A program made the translations under genes and the position numbers. Below are positions 7,487 to 13,952 of a DNA stretch of 13,952 nucleotides, in pieces. Origin of the DNA: an uncultured Phycisphaerae bacterium (lineage in GTDB: Bacteria > Planctomycetota > Phycisphaerae > Phycisphaerales > SM1A02); contig CALCOW010000390.1 of assembly GCA_937899935.1 (NCBI GenBank), positions 1-13,952 of the forward strand. The letters run 5' to 3'. Within the stretch, counting starts at the first letter, position 1. The number at the start of each line of letters is the position of its first letter. The notes under the pieces are model-generated. The model had not been told where the DNA came from and made no database searches. It saw nothing but the letters and a program-made list of their open reading frames with translations.

Positions 7487-7993
7487 CTAGACATCAAGAC
7501 GCTTCATATGCTCAAAGGAATTCTGGCATGCCTCACAGTAATAGATCATGCGGCACCTGGTGGGGCCAAAGGGGCTATCGAGTCTAGTCTGATTTGATTT
7601 GCAAAAAGGGCATGCAATCACAGAAGTGGTTAAAGGGACCTGATTCTCGAGTTGGTCTTCATGCTTTGCAACAGTGACACCATGCGCTTTGAGAGAAGCG
7701 CGGCCAGCCTCGGAAATACGATCAGTTGTCCATGCGGGATTAAAAATCCAATCGACCCGACATGATTTTATCTGAGGTAAGTCTTCAATCCGTTTGGTGA
7801 CATCATTGGTGATCATGTCGAGCGCGGGACATCCTGAAAATGTTGGAAGAAGTGTGATAATGGCCGTGTGACCCTTGTGGATCCTAACATCTTCAACCAG
7901 GCCAAGATCAACAATACTGCATGGGAGTTCCGGATCTGTAATCTCACAAAGCGCCGCATTGATCGATTTCAGGATGTCACTTTGGTTTACCAT
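7487..7993 (-). CDS. paaD: PaaD, Fe-S maturation factor of the phenylacetyl-CoA epoxidase
   Basis: This 168-residue protein has the two parts of PaaD (called PaaJ in some nomenclatures). The N-terminal DUF59/MIP18-like domain covers about 5-100, with DPELP at 20-24 and Cys55 in TFSGCPALDMI. The C-terminal zinc-ribbon-like segment has Cys128, Cys131, Cys153 and Cys156, around the characteristic TRLDSPFGPTRC stretch. It is needed for epoxidase activity, probably for assembly of Fe-S or diiron centres, and is not part of the purified complex. Its ATG lies within the last codons of paaC (7-base overlap). In many paa operons paaE follows directly; here the next gene is E1-alpha. All four ribbon cysteines are present, so the gene looks functional. 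Confidence 0.92.
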   Translation of the reverse strand: MVNQSDILKSINAALCEITDPELPCSIVDLGLVEDVRIHKGHTAIITLLPTFSGCPALDMITNDVTKRIEDLPQIKSCRVDWIFNPAWTTDRISEAGRASLKAHGVTVAKHEDQLENQVPLTTSVIACPFCKSNQTRLDSPFGPTRCRMIYYCEACQNSFEHMKRLDV

Positions 7994-8751
7994 GCGGCGC
8001 CAGGATCCTTACATCGCACTTCATTCATCTCAGTCAACTGAGCAATAAAGTGATCGGCATGCACACCATTTCGACCGCCTTTCACCGTTGTAGTCGGCAA
8101 GGTAATATTTGTTTTTAAGTTTGTTGTACTCAGTATTTCATGAGTCGACGAGGACCATTCGTTAAACAATTCTTCACGTCCATCAAAGGATGGCCTGTCA
8201 ACGTTTAAAATCATGCCAGGTAACTCGAAAAGCATGCGGGCATCATCAGACATAAAATCGATTGCGTTTTGCAGGCGAACGATCGCTTCTTTTGAACCTG
8301 AACTTAGGCGTTGCATCCAGTCGTTGAGATATGAAATGTGGAGTGATTCTTCTGCCCGAAGGCGCCGGCATCGTTCCACAAGATCGCTATCGTTAAATAG
8401 GGCCAGTTGATCAAGCACGGGCGCCGCATAATGGGCAAAAAACCACCGGCGGATCAGTGCTTTCGCCCAATCAAAATCGTCGGGAACGGTGACCAAATCG
8501 CAGCAAAGGTATTGGCTGGGGAGTCGTTCATAGGCAAGCACATCAGGGTCAATGCTAAATCGAGAACCAAGATATTCGTAGAGTACGAGTGCATGACTCA
8601 AGTCATCTTGGGCCATCGAAGATGAAGCAATGTCTTCCTCGAGAATGGGCCCTAGGCCGGTCCAGTCACTTTGTATATGGCCAAGAAATAACTTGTCATC
8701 GGCTAATTTGAGCACCAACAGCGCCTCAAGATCATTGAGCATCATGTCCAT
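7987..8751 (-). CDS. paaC: PaaC, structural subunit of the phenylacetyl-CoA epoxidase
   Basis: This ferritin-like helical subunit pairs with PaaA in the epoxidase. With the ATG at 8751 it has 254 residues, close to E. coli PaaC (248). The core reads LADDKLFLGH, then DWTGLGPILEEDIA and MAQDDLSHA, then the AEESLH helix, and ends with the family tail VHADHF...EMNEVR...PGAAW. An ungapped 27-residue comparison with PaaA around the shared Trp and the D/E-x-x-H helix shows Asp50/His53 and Glu135/His138 matching PaaA iron ligands, while the helix-1 ligand Glu59 of PaaA is Lys20 here, so a complete diiron site is unlikely. The start is uncertain: ATG at 8799 (270 residues, overlapping paaB) and GTG at 8763 are alternatives, none with a strong ribosome binding site. 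Confidence 0.88.
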   Translation of the reverse strand: MDMMLNDLEALLVLKLADDKLFLGHIQSDWTGLGPILEEDIASSSMAQDDLSHALVLYEYLGSRFSIDPDVLAYERLPSQYLCCDLVTVPDDFDWAKALIRRWFFAHYAAPVLDQLALFNDSDLVERCRRLRAEESLHISYLNDWMQRLSSGSKEAIVRLQNAIDFMSDDARMLFELPGMILNVDRPSFDGREELFNEWSSSTHEILSTTNLKTNITLPTTTVKGGRNGVHADHFIAQLTEMNEVRCKDPGAAW

Positions 8752-8776
8752 CGCATTCGTCACTGTTGCTTCGTTC

Positions 8777-9394
8777 CTAGAAATGATTCTGGATGTCATC
8801 TTTAGTGTATTCGTTAAGATCGGCCGCATCGCGTACGGCAGCCCACTTGGCGCGCACAGACTTACTGTATCCCCGAGCAAGTCGATAGGTCTGATCGTGT
8901 GTTCGCCAGATGAGTTGGTTTGGTTTGGTGGACTCTATTTGATCCCACGGGACCACACGAACTTGGACGGTCTCTTTTCCATGCCGAGCAATCGCAACCC
9001 TTAAGGCATTTTCTGAATCAGGAGCATGGATGGCGCCAGCTTCAATATGAATGTCGCCGCGCCTGCGTTGGGTAAAAACAACCCACTTAGGATGTTCATC
9101 TCGGTCTTGAGCATCACGAGCCAAATCCATATCGATCGTTACTTCGGCGCATGGTGTTTGGTGTATTACTTCGACGTCATGTACCCAAATATTGACACAA
9201 ATCTCATCTTGGCCATAGTGTTCACAGGCATACTCCACGGCCATATTGATGTCAGGTGCATTAAGGTAGCCAGCGTATCGGTGTGGTGCACCATCTTTCT
9301 TAGAGGTATAGACAATGTACGATTTCAACGCTTCGTCTCTTGAAGGGACGAGGTCCTGATCAAAGGTGAAATGACGTTGACGAATCTTCGACAT
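8777..9394 (-). CDS. paaB: PaaB with two tandem PaaB domains
   Basis: PaaB is the small bridging subunit of the phenylacetyl-CoA epoxidase, normally about 95 residues. This product has 205 residues and contains the PaaB fold twice. Domain 1 spans about 24-80 and domain 2 about 103-182. Over their first 36 aligned positions about 12 are identical without gaps, including V, T, G, H, AG, APD, A, A and G, and both match the E. coli PaaB pattern of H..AG.L.A.D...A. Domain 2 also carries the YRL...Y tail typical of the PaaB C-terminus. The ATG at 9394 is well supported by GAGGAG 6 bases upstream; the longer open frame into paaA is not used. It starts 10 bases after the paaA stop. No frameshift or stop separates the halves, so this is a fusion or internal duplication. 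Confidence 0.88.
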   Translation of the reverse strand: MSKIRQRHFTFDQDLVPSRDEALKSYIVYTSKKDGAPHRYAGYLNAPDINMAVEYACEHYGQDEICVNIWVHDVEVIHQTPCAEVTIDMDLARDAQDRDEHPKWVVFTQRRRGDIHIEAGAIHAPDSENALRVAIARHGKETVQVRVVPWDQIESTKPNQLIWRTHDQTYRLARGYSKSVRAKWAAVRDAADLNEYTKDDIQNHF

Positions 9395-9400
9395 CGATTG

Positions 9401-9406
9401 CTCCTC
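9401..9406 (-). promoter_or_regulatory. Strong ribosome binding site of paaB
   Basis: GAGGAG on the - strand lies 6 bases before the ATG at 9394 and overlaps the paaA stop codon. It fixes the paaB start, ruling out the 50-residue upstream extension of the open frame. Confidence 0.7.
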
Positions 9407-10424
9407 AGGCTGCAGGGGGCAACGACGTAGAGCCTGATGCAATAGCATGACGGACCCAGGCTCCTTGCTCATACGAAAATCGACGTAAAGCAAGCCGATG
9501 TGCGTTGCATGGGCCATTGCCGCGAATAACTCGGAAGAACTCATCCCAGTCAGGATCGGTAAATCCCCAGTGTCCGGTCTCTTTATCCTCTACACATTGT
9601 TCATCGACGCGTTTCGACGTCACCATGCCTTCATCGTCTTTTTCACAGATATGTATGACGAGCCCAAGATCAATCGCCGCCGGGGCGAATCGATCAACAA
9701 AGCGTTGGCGCAGTGAATCGTTTGTCTCGGTCTTCATACGCCACTTCATCGGGGGCAGATCTTTGCAGCCCGGTTTGTCATGGGGGCCAAAGAACATAAC
9801 CGAAGGACCCCACCATCTATCGAATGCTTCTTGAGTCATCGCTTTCTGTGATTTGGTGCCACTCATCAATGTAAGCACCATGTCTTCGCCACTCTTAAAG
9901 TGGAATGCTTCTTCCATATTGATACGGTGCATTGTTCTCACGTATGGGCCGAATGCACCATCTGCCAACGTCTTTTGGTTCATGATGGCAGCGCCGTCGA
10001 TGAGCCATTGGATCATTGCAATATCACCCCAAGTTGGGGCCGGGTAATTGAAGCAGTTGTGGTACTTTGTCTTGCCGGTGCACAGATCACGGAGCATTTC
10101 ATCACGAGGTTTGCCAAGATCTTGAGAAACTCTGTAAAGCATTTGCCCATGACCAACTTCATCTTGCACTTTGGCAGTGAGGCCAAGCTTACGTCGAAGA
10201 CTGGGTGCACGAGTAATCCACTCGCCTTCAGGAAGGGCACCAATAATTTCGCTGTTCGCATGATGCTCGGCCATTCGGAGCATGCCGACACGGTACGCCT
10301 CAGGCATCCAGTCACCTTGTTCGATGAGCAAGCCATCAGCAATCTTCTGTTCAAACTCAGCAAGTTTGGCCTGATCCTCTTGAGAAGGATCTATATTCAT
10401 AACGGGATTCGATGCTCCAGACAT
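9405..10424 (-). CDS. paaA: PaaA, catalytic diiron subunit of the phenylacetyl-CoA epoxidase
   Basis: This 339-residue subunit adds one oxygen atom of O2 to the ring of phenylacetyl-CoA, giving the 1,2-epoxide. The ferritin-like diiron site is visible as Glu59 in helix 1, Glu89/His92 in KVQDEVGHG, and Glu172/His175 in NMEEAFH. EGEWITRAPSLRRKLG (67-80) and the stretch from GPHDKPG to WRMK are strongly family-typical. A segment near 265-285 is charged and slightly longer than in E. coli PaaA (309 residues). The ATG at 10424 has AGGA 5 bases upstream. A 55-base gap separates it from the thiolase stop, and paaB follows after 10 bases. All catalytic residues are intact. Confidence 0.95.
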   Translation of the reverse strand: MSGASNPVMNIDPSQEDQAKLAEFEQKIADGLLIEQGDWMPEAYRVGMLRMAEHHANSEIIGALPEGEWITRAPSLRRKLGLTAKVQDEVGHGQMLYRVSQDLGKPRDEMLRDLCTGKTKYHNCFNYPAPTWGDIAMIQWLIDGAAIMNQKTLADGAFGPYVRTMHRINMEEAFHFKSGEDMVLTLMSGTKSQKAMTQEAFDRWWGPSVMFFGPHDKPGCKDLPPMKWRMKTETNDSLRQRFVDRFAPAAIDLGLVIHICEKDDEGMVTSKRVDEQCVEDKETGHWGFTDPDWDEFFRVIRGNGPCNAHRLALRRFSYEQGAWVRHAIASGSTSLPPAA

Positions 10425-10479
10425 TTCATTCCTATCTACAGTGGTCTCATTGACAGCCTGAACAGGGTTCCAATTGAGC

Positions 10480-11682
10480 CTAGGGGCGTTCGATCAGCGT
10501 CGCCAACCCTTGCCCGACGCCTATACATAGTGTAGCCAACCCAAGATTTCCACCGCTGCGGCGGAGCTCATGAACCAGACTTGTCACCAGCCGAGCTCCC
10601 GTGCAACCCAGGGGATGGCCAATAGCGATGCCGCCACCCTTCGGATTGACGTTGGCTTCTTCCAGGCCCATTTCCCGAACACAGGCAACAGATTGAGCAG
10701 CAAATGCCTCATTAAGTTCGATCACGTCAATGTCGGAGAGATCAAGACCAGCGCGGTCAAGACACTTTGCGGTGGCCGCAACTGGCCCCATGCCCATGTA
10801 TTTTGGTTCAACACCGGCAGCGGCAGCAGGGCCCACCAAGGCCAAGGGCTCTTTGCCTAATGATGCAACGAGATCGGCATTGGCGAGTACTAATGCACAA
10901 GCGCCATCATTGACACCTGAACTATTGCCGGCGGTCACGGTGCCTTTGTCATCAGTCGAAAAGACAGGCCGCAGTTTCGATAATTTCTCAAGAGTTGTCT
11001 CTGGCCGAGGGTGCTCGTCTTGGGTGACGATGATTGGATCGCCGCGGCGCTGTGGCACCTCGACTGGGATCAGTTCATCATTGAACAGTCCCAGCTCGTC
11101 AGCGGCTGCCCACTTTTGTTGACTCCAGAGAGCGAAGCGATCTTGCGACTCACGATCGATCTTGTACTTTCGAGCCACATGTTCCGCCGTTTGACCCATG
11201 GTGTCAGAACCCCACATTTCATGAAGTTGTGGATTGGTAAAACGCCAGCCGATGGTGGTGTCTTGCAATGTTTGACTTCGACCAAAGGCGTGCTCTGATT
11301 TACCCATCACCAATGGTGCACGGCTCATGCTCTCAACACCACCGACCACAATGACATCAGCCATTCCTGCTTCAATGGTGCGTGCACCTAGGTTGACTGC
11401 CTCAAGGCCCGAAGCGCACAGGCGATTCACCGTGCAGCCTGGCACAGAAACCGGAAGGCCTGCGAGCAATCCTGCCATGCGCGCCACATTGCGATTGTCT
11501 TCTCCAGCCTGATTGGCAGCGCCAAAATAGATGTCATCGATGGTGGCAGGATCGATGCCTGATCGATCAACGGCAACTCGTATCACCATGGCAGCCATGT
11601 CATCAGGCCGGATGGAACTTAAAAGGCCACCGTATCGCCCGATCGGTGTACGTACTGCTGAAAGAATCGCGGCTTTAGCCAT
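10480..11682 (-). CDS. paaJ: PaaJ/PcaF-type 3-oxoadipyl-CoA thiolase
   Basis: This 400-residue thiolase would cleave 3-oxo-5,6-dehydrosuberyl-CoA and 3-oxoadipyl-CoA, giving acetyl-CoA and finally succinyl-CoA. The nucleophile is Cys89 in NRLCASG, the second catalytic pair is His356 in AIGHPLGCTG and Cys386 in CIGVGQG, and NEAFA lies near 324-328. The DTTIGWRF stretch is characteristic of the beta-ketoadipyl-CoA thiolase branch (PaaJ, PcaF) rather than short-chain acetoacetyl-CoA thiolases. I start it at the ATG at 11682; a TTG two codons earlier is also in frame. AAAGGA lies 10 bases upstream. It follows the small membrane protein after 30 bases and precedes paaA. The thiolase call is firm; PaaJ rather than a general thiolase is supported by both motif and location. 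Confidence 0.92.
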   Translation of the reverse strand: MAKAAILSAVRTPIGRYGGLLSSIRPDDMAAMVIRVAVDRSGIDPATIDDIYFGAANQAGEDNRNVARMAGLLAGLPVSVPGCTVNRLCASGLEAVNLGARTIEAGMADVIVVGGVESMSRAPLVMGKSEHAFGRSQTLQDTTIGWRFTNPQLHEMWGSDTMGQTAEHVARKYKIDRESQDRFALWSQQKWAAADELGLFNDELIPVEVPQRRGDPIIVTQDEHPRPETTLEKLSKLRPVFSTDDKGTVTAGNSSGVNDGACALVLANADLVASLGKEPLALVGPAAAAGVEPKYMGMGPVAATAKCLDRAGLDLSDIDVIELNEAFAAQSVACVREMGLEEANVNPKGGGIAIGHPLGCTGARLVTSLVHELRRSGGNLGLATLCIGVGQGLATLIERP

Positions 11683-11712
11683 GGTCAATGAGTCCTTTTA
11701 TGCGGGAAACCG

Positions 11713-11904
11713 CTACTCGGGTGTTTTGGGTCCGCGGGCAAAAGCAATAAAGAAGAGGACCACGGCAAGAGCTAGCAAGAGGATGCCAATGATCAGCGTG
11801 ACCAGTGGTGATTCGAGAAAGAAGCTTGTAAAAAAGAGGCTGAGACCAAAAATACAAACAAGCAATCCAGGCATGAAATACTTGCCTTCTAGTTGCCGTG
11901 CCAT
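11713..11904 (-). CDS. Small two-helix membrane protein, unknown function
   Basis: This 63-residue protein is not one I recognise. After a short polar start (MARQLEGKYF) it has two hydrophobic segments, about 12-29 and 33-54, joined by a short FLESP turn, and ends with the polar tail ARGPKTPE, so it is probably an inner-membrane hairpin with both ends on the same side. The ATG shares one base with the paaH stop (TAATG) and has GGAG about 12 bases upstream, indicating coupled translation; the thiolase starts 30 bases after its stop. Placement inside a tightly packed catabolic operon argues that it is a real gene. It has no domain by eye that suggests transport or catalysis. A role in uptake or membrane anchoring would be speculation. 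Confidence 0.7.
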   Translation of the reverse strand: MARQLEGKYFMPGLLVCIFGLSLFFTSFFLESPLVTLIIGILLLALAVVLFFIAFARGPKTPE

Positions 11905-13163
11905 TAGTGACTTTCTCCGGAATGTGTATTGATAAGTGATACGAGTTGTTCAGGTGGTTCAAATCTTCCGTCTTCGGATTGAGCGTTCAGGCTCTTAAGA
12001 AGATTTTCGATGCATTCAACGCCAACTTCTGCAGCCCATTCGAATGGCCCTTTGGGATAGTTTGTGCCAAGCCGCAGTGCGATATCGATGTCATTTGTAG
12101 TCGCGACATCTTGGCTGGCAGCCCAAGCAGCTTCATTGATGATCGCGGCCACAATTCGAGCACAGATATAGCGATGTTGTATTGGCTCTGCAGAACTAAA
12201 AGAACTCAATGCTTCTGCTAAAGAATCATCTATTTCTAACTCAACGGCGGTTCGCTCAATCGCTGGAGTTGGTGGATCGACGGTGTAATCATACGCACCA
12301 TGTTTTGTCTTTCGGCCAAGGTTCCCTTTAGCAACCAAGCCTTCTTGAGCGGCACTTGGTGCGAGGCGCGCCGGACAATCGAGTCGCTCCCAGACCGATC
12401 GTGTTGTAGCCGTATTCACATCTTGGCCGATCAGATCAGTGAGTTCAAAAGGGCCCATCCTAAACTTGGCACAATCGCGCATTACCTCATCAATGGCCTC
12501 GACGGTCGCATAACCATCTTCATAGAGGCGCCATGCTTCAAGGTAATAAGGTCTCGCAACACGATTCACGATAAAGCCAGGAGTGTCACTGGCGCGAACG
12601 GTGGTCTTGCCCCAACTCATCGCAATCGAAGCTGCTTGATCGGCAACGGCAGCCTTTGTTTCTTGCCCACGAATGATTTCAACCAATGGCATCAACGCTG
12701 CTGGATTGAAAAAATGCATTCCTACAACCCGCTCGGATCCAGTTAACTCTCTGGCAATGTCGGTGACGGAGAGCGAGGATGTATTCGTTGCAATGATCGC
12801 ATCGGGTGAGAGTAATTCAGCGATCGGTTGGAGTGTCTCAACCTTCACAGAAAGATCTTCGACGATTGCTTCGATGACCATATCACAATCTGCGAGGTGT
12901 TTAATATTGTTTGACGGGTTGAGTCGAGCCACACCAGCATCCCGATCGCCTTGATCGATACGACCTTTTTCTACTAAACGATCAAGTCTCTTTACGACAA
13001 GTTGTTGCCCAGCTTCAGCGGCCTCAACTTCCTGATCGATTAGACGAACATCCCAACCGGCAATGGCTGCTACTTGCGCAATGCCGGTGCCCATGGTGCC
13101 GGCGCCTAGAATGCCGACCGTGCCACAGGTTGTTGATGCAGTTTGCGGTGTTGCTCCGCACAT
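11904..13163 (-). CDS. paaH: PaaH, 3-hydroxyacyl-CoA dehydrogenase
   Basis: This 419-residue NAD-dependent enzyme would oxidise 3-hydroxyadipyl-CoA to 3-oxoadipyl-CoA. The NAD-binding motif GAGTMG is at 20-25, the catalytic pair is His150 in MHFFNPA and Glu162 in LVEII, and NTSSLS near 127-132 and GFIVNR further on complete the active site. After the usual C-terminal dimerisation domain a second, shorter copy follows near 330-400 (ICARIVAAIINEAA, then YPKGPFEWA), as is typical of the longer PaaH-type dehydrogenases rather than the 280-residue FadB2 type. The ATG at 13163 has AAGGA 8 bases upstream, and paaG ends 26 bases before it. The stop overlaps the start of the small membrane protein. 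Function as PaaH rests on family plus neighbours. Confidence 0.92.
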   Translation of the reverse strand: MCGATPQTASTTCGTVGILGAGTMGTGIAQVAAIAGWDVRLIDQEVEAAEAGQQLVVKRLDRLVEKGRIDQGDRDAGVARLNPSNNIKHLADCDMVIEAIVEDLSVKVETLQPIAELLSPDAIIATNTSSLSVTDIARELTGSERVVGMHFFNPAALMPLVEIIRGQETKAAVADQAASIAMSWGKTTVRASDTPGFIVNRVARPYYLEAWRLYEDGYATVEAIDEVMRDCAKFRMGPFELTDLIGQDVNTATTRSVWERLDCPARLAPSAAQEGLVAKGNLGRKTKHGAYDYTVDPPTPAIERTAVELEIDDSLAEALSSFSSAEPIQHRYICARIVAAIINEAAWAASQDVATTNDIDIALRLGTNYPKGPFEWAAEVGVECIENLLKSLNAQSEDGRFEPPEQLVSLINTHSGESH

Positions 13164-13189
13164 CTCTCAGTTCCTTAGTGAAAATACGA

Positions 13190-13952
13190 CTATGAACCCG
13201 TAAATTTCGGGGTTCGTTTTTCAAGAAAAGCGGTCACGCCCTCGAAATGATCATCTGTTTTGCCGGCGGTCTCTTGCGCGAAAGCCTCAGCTTCAAGCTG
13301 AGATGATAAATCGTTGTCTAATGCATCGTTGAGTAGTCGCTTGGTCAAGCCTATAGCTTTCGATGGGAGCGAGGCGAGTTGGGCGGCCATTGTTTGTGCT
13401 TCTTCGGCCAGTGAGTCACCTGGGACGACCTGATTGACCAGGCCAATTGACAAGGCTTCGTCAGCAGCAACTTTTCGGCCGGTGCAACACAATTCCATGG
13501 CGCGTCCCAGGCCAATGAGTCTCGGTAGCATGAAGGTGCTGGCTGAGTCTGGGATGAGGCCAACATGGACAAACACTTCAATAAAACTTGCTTTGTCTGA
13601 AGCGATACGCAAATCACAGGCAAGTGCCAGGCTGCAGCCAGCGCCAGCGGCCACGCCATTGACGGCCGCAATCACAAGTTTGTCCATCGTTCGGATTCGT
13701 GTGACGATTGGGTTATATCGACGTCGTAAATCATCGCCTAGTTCAGGAATATGGCCAGGCACATATTTTTCTTTCAGTTCAGAAAGATCTTGGCCTGAAC
13801 TAAAAGCGCGCCCATCCCCGGTGATGACAATAACTTGAACGTCACTATTACGTTGAAGCACTTTTAATGCATCATTGAGTTCGGTTGTGAGCCCATCATT
13901 AATCGCGTTGAGAGAATCAGGTCTCTTCAGTGTCAGTGTGGCGACACCATCT
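13190..13952 (-). CDS. paaG: PaaG, 1,2-epoxyphenylacetyl-CoA isomerase (5' end cut by the window)
   Basis: This enoyl-CoA hydratase/isomerase family protein would convert the ring epoxide of phenylacetyl-CoA to oxepin-CoA. The frame stays open to the right edge, and the 253 visible residues begin DGVATLTLKRP.SLNAIN, so only roughly the first ten residues are missing; the GTG at 13861 is an internal codon, not the start. Oxyanion-hole elements are FSSGQDL and AVNGVAAGAG. The catalytic aspartate of PaaG is present in GLIPD (about visible residue 135), although the next residues are SAST where PaaG usually has a Gly-Gly. RRYNPIV and the ending KRTPKFTGS also match PaaG. paaH follows after 26 bases. 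A second hydratase, PaaF, is the main alternative, but the PaaG-specific tail and aspartate favour PaaG. Confidence 0.88.
   Translation of the reverse strand, partial: DGVATLTLKRPDSLNAINDGLTTELNDALKVLQRNSDVQVIVITGDGRAFSSGQDLSELKEKYVPGHIPELGDDLRRRYNPIVTRIRTMDKLVIAAVNGVAAGAGCSLALACDLRIASDKASFIEVFVHVGLIPDSASTFMLPRLIGLGRAMELCCTGRKVAADEALSIGLVNQVVPGDSLAEEAQTMAAQLASLPSKAIGLTKRLLNDALDNDLSSQLEAEAFAQETAGKTDDHFEGVTAFLEKRTPKFTGS

Noticed and set aside
8752..8880. Longer paaC starting as far up as 8880
   Set aside because: It would overlap paaB by over 100 bases and add residues absent from the family; starts at 8751, 8763 or 8799 are more likely.
9395..9544. 50-codon upstream extension of the paaB frame
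   Set aside because: It lies wholly within paaA apart from the short intergenic gap, and the strong GAGGAG site before the ATG at 9394 fixes the shorter start.
9900..10535. 211-codon + strand frame across paaA and the thiolase 3' end
   Set aside because: It lies opposite highly conserved PaaA motifs and has no recognisable family.
1..13952. Mobile elements, CRISPR arrays, tRNA or rRNA genes
   Set aside because: No transposase, terminal inverted repeats, spaced direct repeats or RNA-gene-like stretches were seen; coding genes fill the window.

Overview
The window is almost entirely a phenylacetate (paa) catabolic locus from an aerobic bacterium of mid G+C content (about half G+C by eye). The taxon cannot be fixed from the sequence. 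PaaY closely resembles the enterobacterial protein. The aldehyde dehydrogenase is of the stand-alone PaaN type, and the E1-alpha resembles the Bacillus PdhA type, so the locus looks mosaic or comes from a poorly sampled lineage.

Layout. The + strand carries the last codons of an unidentified gene (1-84), then paaN (81-1796) and paaY (1783-2391), each overlapping the next. Everything else is on the - strand and runs leftwards from the right edge as one tightly packed row: paaG (cut by the window edge), paaH, a 63-residue two-helix membrane protein, the thiolase paaJ, paaA, a double-length paaB, paaC and paaD. Then follow the four components of a 2-oxoacid dehydrogenase complex: E1-alpha, E1-beta, E2 and a dihydrolipoamide dehydrogenase-like E3. 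The two gene rows converge with only 3 bp between the stop codons of paaY and E3. No stretch over 300 bases lacks a gene. The largest gap is the 93-207 bp (depending on start choice) between paaD and E1-alpha, where a sigma70-like promoter can be drawn.

How the genes work together. PaaA (catalytic diiron), PaaB and PaaC form the phenylacetyl-CoA epoxidase, with PaaD assisting Fe-S maturation. PaaG isomerises the epoxide to oxepin-CoA. PaaN would oxidise the ring-opened semialdehyde. PaaH and PaaJ carry out beta-oxidation-like steps towards acetyl-CoA and succinyl-CoA. PaaY is a thioesterase that frees CoA from dead-end intermediates. Not present here are paaE (epoxidase reductase), paaK (phenylacetate-CoA ligase), paaF and the MaoC-type hydratase half of PaaZ; some may lie outside the window.

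Points of interest. The position where paaE usually follows paaD is taken by a complete 2-oxoacid dehydrogenase complex, which could supply phenylacetyl-CoA directly from phenylpyruvate (inference). The PaaB gene encodes two PaaB domains in tandem. The E3 keeps its FAD, disulfide and His-Glu catalytic motifs but has lost the glycines of its NAD-binding motif. A small membrane protein is coupled to paaH by a TAATG overlap.
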